Positions 57,401 through 64,000 of a stretch of 64,000 nt of DNA are shown piece by piece. Source of the stretch: Capitulum mitella (taxonomy: Eukaryota > Arthropoda > Thecostraca > Pollicipedomorpha > Pollicipedidae); the NCBI GenBank assembly GCA_030062745.1, contig CP099839.1:38579816-38643815 (forward strand), written 5' to 3'. The translations under genes were made by a program, and so were the position numbers. Position 1 is the first letter of the stretch, and the number at the start of each line of letters is the position of its first letter. The notes beneath the pieces were generated by a model. It saw only the letters and a list, made by a program, of their open reading frames with translations. It did not search any database and was not told where the DNA came from.

Positions 57401-60400
57401 TATCGGACTAATTGTTTATATGAAAAACAGCCGTCGCCCCTCCCTCGGCGAGAGAACATTCACTGCTTTACACTGGTGCAGTCGCACTGAAACAAGTATC
57501 ACGGTCATAACACGTATCAAGTATCCCCGCACGTAACACGAGAACGTCCCCTCCCCCTTCGTCTGCTAGCAGTCTCCAGGTTCGTTTGTTGATTTTGATA
57601 AGCTGCGCTTGTTTTGTAAGCATTTGCGTCTTCCCGCAAAATTAATGTTAAATATTCGGTGTCAGACAATACACCACGTATAACATAAATCACACGCCCC
57701 CAGCGACTTACTCGACGGACGCAACCTGCAACGGTAAAATGTCTTCATGCCAACGTGAGTCGGCGTTTCCATGGCGATCGAAGCCAGTCGACCGCTGACG
57801 TCATATTTGCAGCATTTGGTAGCAGCTGGCTTCCCTTTGGCCCGCCACGGTAATGAAACCCACCTGGTTCCGATCGTACCTGCTGGGACGAGTTGGCACG
57901 AGCTTCAAAAGATTCTAGCTATTGATCTAAATATTCGAATGCACGCATCCGAATATTCGAATTCAAAAATCCATCCGAATTCTCATCTCTAAACGTTACG
58001 GGTCCGGGCAGGAGACACCTGTGGACACCAGCATGATATAAGCCATTGTCATCAGGATGGAAGATCAAAAAGCTCGACGGACGTATGCATTGTGCAGGCG
58101 AAATGAGGTGGGATGGGGTGGCGGGGGAAGGGACTAGGGAAGAAGCCGTTGTCTTTAGAGCGGTATTTTGTAATGCAACTAATTTTCTGTTGTCCGTTAT
58201 CTCAAGTTTGCCATCAGACACGTGGCGGCGCGAGAGGGCAGGGACAGTGGGGGAAATTGCCCCTTCCCTCGAACTAATAAAAATTAAACATAACCTCAGT
58301 GACGATGTACGGAAAGAAATATCTTGGAAGGTTATGTTTCCCCCGCTGGGCTGAATACGTGGCGTCACCACCATTGCATCGGACTACTTCAGAACCTTGA
58401 AACAATGCTTATACGACGTGATATGTTTTTAGGAACAATAATGTTGACCAAAATATTGAAGAAGTCTCCAAACAGTCCATTCCACGTTCGCCTTACTAAT
58501 TCACCATTGTGAAAACCGTTATTGAGCTGGATGCTATTGGCAGTTCAAATGCCTGAAGAGAGGGGAACGTTAGGATCCTCTATGTATGTATGTATGCATT
58601 GAAGGCGTCCACGCCGTGGCTTTTCTGCCCTCTCGTCAAAATTACAAAAACGGCGATACACAATCACTTGTCAGGCGAAGTAAAACGCACTCATTTGAAT
58701 ACGAACGGCAGTCACGGTGTCAGATGTTTCAAATGTTTTAAAAACGATGCGCGTGAGGCGGCATTCGAGACTCTAGTATTGGTCTCATCGGGCGACAACC
58801 GGAAGTCCCTGGGCCGGAAATGTTTCGGCGACTGCCCCTTTTGGTGTTGCTCGGGAATGTAGCAGATCGGGGCACGAGGCGCTCACCCACTCCACTTTGG
58901 TATTACTCGTAAATGGGCGATTCATTCAGGCCTTCTGTTCCCGTTTGATTTGTTCCTTTGCACTTTCGTCTTAGTATTCAACCAGGTCTTACTAAGCCGC
59001 AAGAAGCTTTTTCAAAGCTACTCGAACAGACGGTGCATTTTAGCAACATTTTTGCAAATCCCACTTAAAGAGTCTTCCATAAATGACGTCAGGTATTTTT
59101 CATAGTCCTCCTTGTAACACTTTCTGAGGCAGGAGCATAGCTAGGATTTCTCCAAAGAGGGGGCCAGTACAATCCTAACCCCCTCTCAGTACCGAAAAGT
59201 CTTCGGATTTCGGCCACTTTGTATTTGAGTTGCGGACATTTGTATTTATTTTCATTTGATGCGTACAAAAACGCTTCAGTTTCACGCCAAGGGGAGCCAT
59301 GGCCTCCTTGGCCGTCCCCCTTCGCCACCCTCCTATTTTCAGGCCTGATGTTTATCGTTCAAATATTGGCGTAGCGCAGGCAAACGTCCCCATGTCCTCT
59401 ACGCAATTTATGCAAGACTTCCTAGGAACGATGACCCTTTCAGGACATCCTAGCTACGCCCTTGGTCTATGGCGGTCTTGGCCCAGTCTGTGGCAGTATG
59501 AAGCCGTATAGTAACAGCCTATTGTCCGGCTTAAGTAGTTCTATCCCAAACAGAAGGAACAATGACTGACGAATGTACTGCATTCCCGCGCGATTCAGTG
59601 TGACTTGTTACATTATGTATGACGGTAGTCACTGCGCGACATATATTGCAACACATGTATCATATCATACTGGAACAAATTCGGTTTATTTCAGGTTCTT
59701 GTGAATGTCTATTGCAGGGAGCTGTCATTGGCATCTAGTACTTTTGTGTTGCAGTCATGGAAAATCTGCTGTGCCAGCCGTTGCCGTCCGTCGCCATGCT
59801 TACGTCACTAGCCGACACGCACAGGCACCGCCGCCCGCTAGGCTCGCAATCAAAAAATCAATCCGCGCTCCGTTCCGCCGCGCGCCTTTTCCACGCCGTA
59901 GCTCCAGGGCCAATCGCGACCCGTCGCGACGTGGCTCGAGGCTACGCGACACTGACTCGGGACGTAAATGGTTGCTTCTCTTCTTTATGCACTCGGTATT
60001 CCTCACAACCATTCCGCCATCGCAAGGACCTATTATGCCGCTTACGCCGCTTACGCCCTGCACCGTGCTCAGTGCCTTTTCTCCGATCTCCAGGCACGAC
60101 GTGGACTCAGGAGATGGCGTGGCTGATCAAGAACGACTGCGACTTCGAGGGCGCTCAGTGCCTGCTGTGTCCGGACCGGTACCAGTTTCTGGAGATCTGC
60201 GCCATGACGGCCTCGCACCAGCGCGAGGAGATCCGCCAGGGCCGGAACCCGGTCAGCAAGCGGCTCATGTTCTCACCAATCCAAGAGCGCGCCAAGCCGT
60301 GGTTCGTCAAGACGCACCTCCCGCTCCATTTCTGTCCCCCGAAGCTGCTGAAGACAGCCAAGGTGTGTTCTGTCGTTGGACGAGGAAGTCGTGGGTGGCT

Positions 60401-61125
60401 GTGCTGACTTCAGACTGGTACCTATCGCGAGCTAACTTTTGTACGAAGTGAGTGATATGCATTAATCGTGAATAAATCGCGAATACGTGGATCAAAAAAT
60501 AGGGGATGAAAATAGTTGAGTTGTGGGTGGAAATGTGGATGGATTCTTGTGCTGACTTACGTATTTTACTTTCACTTCACAGGTCATCTACGTAGCCAGG
60601 AACCCGAAGGACATGTGCATATCGTATTTCAACCACTTGAGAGTGTTTGAAGAGAGAGACCTGAACATGACTTTGGACGAATTTGCTGATCTCTTCATTG
60701 CTGGTGAAATTAGCCAGCTGCCTTTCTTTCCGCACATAATTGAAGCGTGGAACCTGCGGCACGAGCCAAACATGCTCTTTTTGTTCTTCGAAGATCTTAA
60801 GCGTGACCTGAGGGGTTCCATCAAAAAAGTCGCAGACTTCTTAGAGAAGTCGCTGACAGAAGAACAGCTCGACAAACTAGAGACTCATCTCCACTTCAGC
60901 GGCATGAAGAACAATCCCTGGGTCAACAAGAGCATGGCGTATGCGTACTCTCCGCTGACAGCAGAAGAGTTGGCCGCCAAGAACGCATCCACTCAGTTCC
61001 AGTTCATGCGAAAGGGAGAAACAGGGGATTGGAAAAATCACTTCAGCGAGGCGACCTCGGCCAAAATGGATGCTTGGATCGAACGGGAACTGGCTAACAC
61101 TGATCTCACGTTCAGCTTCAGGTGA
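53746..61125 (+). CDS. Cytosolic sulfotransferase B (whole gene)
   Basis: Three exons (217 + 269 + 543 = 1029 bp) give 342 aa. Family role: PAPS-dependent sulfation of small molecules in the cytosol, used for hormone inactivation or detoxification; the substrate is unknown. Visible parts: PKCGTTW at 70-76 across the exon 1/2 junction, KTHLP with the catalytic His at 147, RNPKDMCIS with R168 and S176 spaced as in SULT1 enzymes, and RKGETGDWKNHF at 305-316. It ends TFSFR, slightly shorter than gene A. The start ATG 53746 (MGDEPFPYEARPVS) aligns with gene A. It is about 85% identical to A overall and transcribed away from it. Intron 1 is 6.1 kb and contains a full TTAA element, and intron 2 is only 220 bp. 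No disabling mutation is seen, so it looks functional. Confidence 0.92.
54365..54445. repeat. (TA)n/(GTATAT)n microsatellite
   Basis: TA-rich dinucleotide and hexanucleotide runs of about 80 bp, which account for an Ile/Tyr-repeat open frame. Confidence 0.93.
54878..56091 (+). mobile_element. TTAA-flanked element, copy 3 (best preserved)
   Basis: TTAA at 54874-54877 and 56092-56095. It starts CCCGTCCCCGACTGGGGGG and ends in CTCGG-G; read inward, both ends begin CCCG and carry ACTGGGGGG-CAGTTGAC-type hairpins (54888-54911 and 56027-56052). 1214 bp, no transposase frame. It includes TGACCTGAGGTCAGGTCA at 55335-55352 and a cluster of TGACC/AGGTCA boxes at 55012-55060. It lies within intron 1 of sulfotransferase B in the gene's orientation. 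Confidence 0.85.
59128..59330 (+). repeat. Short DNA element fragment
   Basis: Starts gagcatagctaggatttctc and ends ccatggcctccttggccgtc. It resembles the ends of the MITE-like elements at 29377 and 31676 (tagccaggatt ... ggcccccttggctacg), with a diverged body. Confidence 0.45.
60094..60362 (+). CDS. Sulfotransferase B, exon 2
   Basis: The acceptor is ccgatctccag (60093) and the donor is CCAAG|GTGTGT (60362/60363). 269 bp, starting in phase 1 and ending in phase 0. Contains the second half of the phosphosulfate loop and the catalytic KTHLP. Confidence 0.93.
60363..60582 (+). other. Sulfotransferase B, intron 2
   Basis: 220 bp, GTGTGT to CAG. The corresponding intron of gene A is 2.6 kb, so the size has changed greatly since duplication. 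Confidence 0.9.
60583..61125 (+). CDS. Sulfotransferase B, exon 3
   Basis: The acceptor is tttcacttcacag (60582). Encodes VIYVARNPKD to DLTFSFR with TGA at 61123-61125. It has the 3'-phosphate-binding site and the GDWKN motif. The last codons (TTCAG|GTGA) also resemble a splice donor, but the protein end fits the family, so I end it here. Confidence 0.93.
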   Translation, partial: VIYVARNPKDMCISYFNHLRVFEERDLNMTLDEFADLFIAGEISQLPFFPHIIEAWNLRHEPNMLFLFFEDLKRDLRGSIKKVADFLEKSLTEEQLDKLETHLHFSGMKNNPWVNKSMAYAYSPLTAEELAAKNASTQFQFMRKGETGDWKNHFSEATSAKMDAWIERELANTDLTFSFR

Positions 61126-63615
61126 AGCTAGCGTGACGTGATGCGACTGCTGATTGTAAGCAAATCATTGATTAGCGGGGATGTGGCAAACCGCCAGTAC
61201 CCACGCCTTAAAGCAAATCAAAGGATAAAGATGGGCTTCTTATTGTGTCATGCTTCAAGGACCATAGGGCACCACTTGTATCAGTCGTTCCCGCTTTTGT
61301 GAATGCGATAGTGCCTATATAAATGAATTTTTAAACGACAGTCGTAGGTGTGTGCTCTTAGGTGTGAACATATATAGTCAGTAGTATGCAATGTGTTTAT
61401 AGGGCTGTGCGACGCTGAAAGGTTTCTTGAAAATGTATATTCCACCTGACAGTGATATTTTTGTAAGATGTAAATGGTGTAAACACCGAATACATAGAAT
61501 GCAATTACAGGCCTTGATACAAATACTCTGTTCAAGCCTCCTGTTCACATGTGGTATGCAGATTCCAGCTGCATGTACCACAAACAGTGTGGGGTCCGTA
61601 AAACAATGCCGCAGTGCAGAGCCGCATTCCCTCCCTGGGGCGAAAACCTCGGCTGGCATTTTCTATTCCATTCTGTTTTCCATTGTCCTGGATTGCAATG
61701 TTCAGCTCGAGTCGTTTTTTTTTCATTTAATGCTCTTGCATACCATCACCATCCGCGGTGCTCGATGAGCACGCCTTTTACCGGTTGTTTTCTTCTGTCT
61801 GAGGTCGTGTCTTCTGACGGCATTGGAAAACACGTTTTGAATATTTACATTTTTGCCCGTGTTCTGATATCAGAAATTTGGCCGCGTGGCTGATCTACGG
61901 GATGACCTTCGATACTCCGTTCTAAGGACTGGTGGGGTGCTACACAGAGAAAGAGAAAATCCTACTGGATACCGGCGAACCAGCGGCGTTGACGAACTTA
62001 TTTGTGACAACCCTCAACAGCATTCGCCACGTAGTCACCTTTTACAGGCTCGTGGTTCGTACGACTCCCCATTGGCATTTGTAAATCAGATGTGATAAAG
62101 GAATGCAGCGAAAATGAATTAATGAGTGGATGAAAAAAGCGAGAGGGCAGCTTGGTCTTTTTGCTACAAAACAATACCCAGTTTGGCCTTATGAACCCCA
62201 TTTTCGTGTCTGAGTGCCAATTCGACTCACCGGAGGTTTTTCCAGCGTCAAAGCTAAAAACGTTTTTGCTATTGCGCTGAAATCTGGGAGCTTTTCTTGC
62301 GTACCCTATTTGCATGTTACGTCAAAATTTGATAGTTGTAAATTGGAACGAGCGACTCCAGGAGGCGTTTCTGGGAGGTATGCCAGTCCATTTTCACGTT
62401 TTTTCAGACGCATGCTCGCTCGTTGAGATATCGGCGTTGTTGACTTAACATTTAGCAATACTCTGATTTTACTGAGTGACATTTATGATAGCTGACTATC
62501 CAAAATGTTTAAAAACATATTTGGAAACCACCATGGACGGAGGCAGGGAGCATCATAGGGGTATTGCAACGTCATGTGTACTTCAGCGCGTAGGTGGAGA
62601 ACTGTGGTCAAAGCTGGTGTGGCAAAGGTCAGCCCGGTCAGTCCCACATACTGAATTTCCGCCCCCCCCCCGATTATTTCTTAACGGGCTTTCAAATACC
62701 CCATTTGCGATGTTCACAAAAATGGCTTAGAAAAAGCTTTTGATTTCCGCCAGTTTCAGGTTTACACCGCAACCCTGTGTAAACCAGCACGGCAGAGTGC
62801 AGCAAACGAAACGGAACATACTGTACACACTGAACTGGAGTGCTCTATGACGACATTATTTCATAGTCTGGATGTTCCTGCTGTGTGACTTATTTTTAAT
62901 TTTCTGCGAAACACGATGTCCCTCACCTTGCTGCATAATGGAACTGCGGTAGTACGCACGCCCGTGAAGCAGTCTGCAAAAGATACGTTCCAGACGGAAA
63001 CACCGACATAAGTCTGCGTACTTTCGCAAAAAAACTGCTGGGATACCACAAGGGAGAACGTTGAGTAGAAAGGTTCCCATGTCAAAGAACGCAATGGAGT
63101 TTCATGTGATGATTCATTGCACGTTGCTGGTCAAGGGCGCGAAGAAATGTGACGAAAACATGCATTACAATGCACTTGCCTCGACTAAGAAAACGAACAA
63201 AACAAAAAACAAAATGGGTGTCTCCAATTATTTATACCATCAGCATTCGGGTATTCCATATTTGACAATGCACGCCTGCACAAGACAGCGCATTGGCAAG
63301 CTTGCATCGCGTTTTTAATGCTGTCAGGCATTACGAGTTTGATGCTTGAACGGAACAAAAAAGATATGTTTTCGAACTGCTTTTGTACCTGCTACACACC
63401 CGTTGAATGGACAATAGCAAATCCATCAGGTAAAGTTTGCGTTGGATTCGTTGGGCCAGCAAAACTGTTGAACTGCAATGAATGCTCGATCATGTTTGGT
63501 TGAGCTAACTATTGAGGTCTAAACTGCAACAGATCCTCTTGAGACCGACGAACACCAAACAAGCGACGAAGTTTGACGGCACAGACCGCTAGAGCCTTCG
63601 ACCGATCAAGCAGTC
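61126..63615. other. No gene seen downstream of sulfotransferase B
   Basis: Should include the 3' untranslated region of gene B just after 61125, but I could not fix a poly(A) signal. The remainder shows no supported coding region or repeat partner. Confidence 0.4.
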
Positions 63616-63895
63616 GTGGCACACAGACATGCCGACGGGCTTTTGGGTGAACGAGAGAAGAATGATGCATACCCTGGGTCTCCCAACTTCAAAAGCGCTC
63701 AGACTCTGGCCAGTCCACGAATCTTTCGCGTGACGCAGCGGGAGATGTGTCGACGGCAGGTCACGCAGAGAAGACGTTTCACGATACAAACGGGGAACGC
63801 AGACTTAGCCCAGTTTTTGACTAGCTTCCTGGACGCCCTACGACACAAGTCGTCCGGAAAAGAGGGCTCTGTTTATGGGACTTTGATCCGGAGGT
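63616..63895 (+). CDS. Possible exon at the right edge, hypothetical
   Basis: An open plus-strand frame that ends at a strong donor (CCGGAG|GTACGT, 63895/63896). The last part reads GNADLAQFLTSFLDALRH then KSSGKEGSVYGTLIRR, a balanced, protein-like composition. I recognise no family. The next exon would lie beyond the window. The start at 63616 is uncertain, as an upstream acceptor was not fixed. Confidence 0.22.
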
Positions 63896-64000
63896 ACGTA
63901 GAATAAAGATGCATTACGTGAAGGCGTCTGTGATCTAACATGCTTAACCTTTCTTCCGCTTTATCCGGTTATATCTGGCATGTTTCACAGCCTTGCTCAT

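Larger units (their letters stand above)
53963..60093 (+). other. Sulfotransferase B, intron 1
   Basis: 6.1 kb. It contains TA microsatellites (54365-54445), a full TTAA element (54878-56091) and a short repeat fragment (59128-59330). The stretches 56096-59127 and 59331-60093 hold open frames of up to 151 codons on either strand with no recognisable motif; I assign no gene there. Confidence 0.85.

Overview
This is eukaryotic, metazoan DNA. It has intron-split genes with GT-AG splice sites, long introns, microsatellites and a dense load of interspersed repeats. The two best genes are arthropod-style cytosolic sulfotransferases. Short CCTAA/TTAGG-like tracts (26616-26641 and 9876-9900) also fit an arthropod. 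A crustacean such as a barnacle is my guess, but the sequence does not settle it.

Three protein-coding genes can be built exon by exon with matching phases. (1) An RNF4-like SUMO-targeted ubiquitin ligase lies on the minus strand: coding exons 17914-17906, 17269-17141, 16395-15840 and 15202-15003, 297 aa, with a SUMO-interacting motif near the N-terminus and a C3HC4 RING at the C-terminus. (2) Sulfotransferase A is on the minus strand: exons 49318-49102, 47073-46805 and 44179-43625, 346 aa. (3) Sulfotransferase B is on the plus strand: exons 53746-53962, 60094-60362 and 60583-61125, 342 aa. A and B stand head to head about 4.4 kb apart. Their first two exons have identical lengths (217 and 269 bp) and they are about 85% identical by hand count, so they are an inverted duplication. 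Both would transfer sulfate from PAPS to small acceptors in the cytosol. Weaker gene candidates are a secreted Cys-motif protein on the minus strand (3246-4062), possible minus-strand exons at 2559-2820 and 18392-18625, and a possible plus-strand exon at the right edge.

Most of the rest is mobile DNA. Elements flanked by TTAA (piggyBac-like target sites), with a G-run/C-run hairpin just inside each end, occur at 77-1285, 33026-34226, 54878-56091 and 12021-12692 (inverted, truncated). A second family is at 27708-28890 and a possible third at 6148-8911, which carries a nested hAT-like insert. Two decayed LINEs are present: a CR1/L2-type at 18780-22570, split by a 2.28 kb foldback element with arms of about 420 bp, and an L1/Tx1-type at 34240-39745, also interrupted. 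Degenerate minisatellites fill 9920-11960 and 25.8-29.9 kb. One, at 26060-27500, is a large palindrome whose arms mirror each other in repeat type.

Layout: 0-14.7 kb is repeats plus one candidate gene. 15.0-17.9 kb is the RNF4-like gene. 18-24.4 kb is a LINE and a foldback element followed by a strikingly CpG-poor block. 24.4-34.2 kb is minisatellites and TTAA elements. 34.2-39.7 kb is the second LINE. 43.6-61.1 kb is the sulfotransferase pair. 61.1-64 kb is mostly featureless. All calls come from reading the sequence, with no database search.
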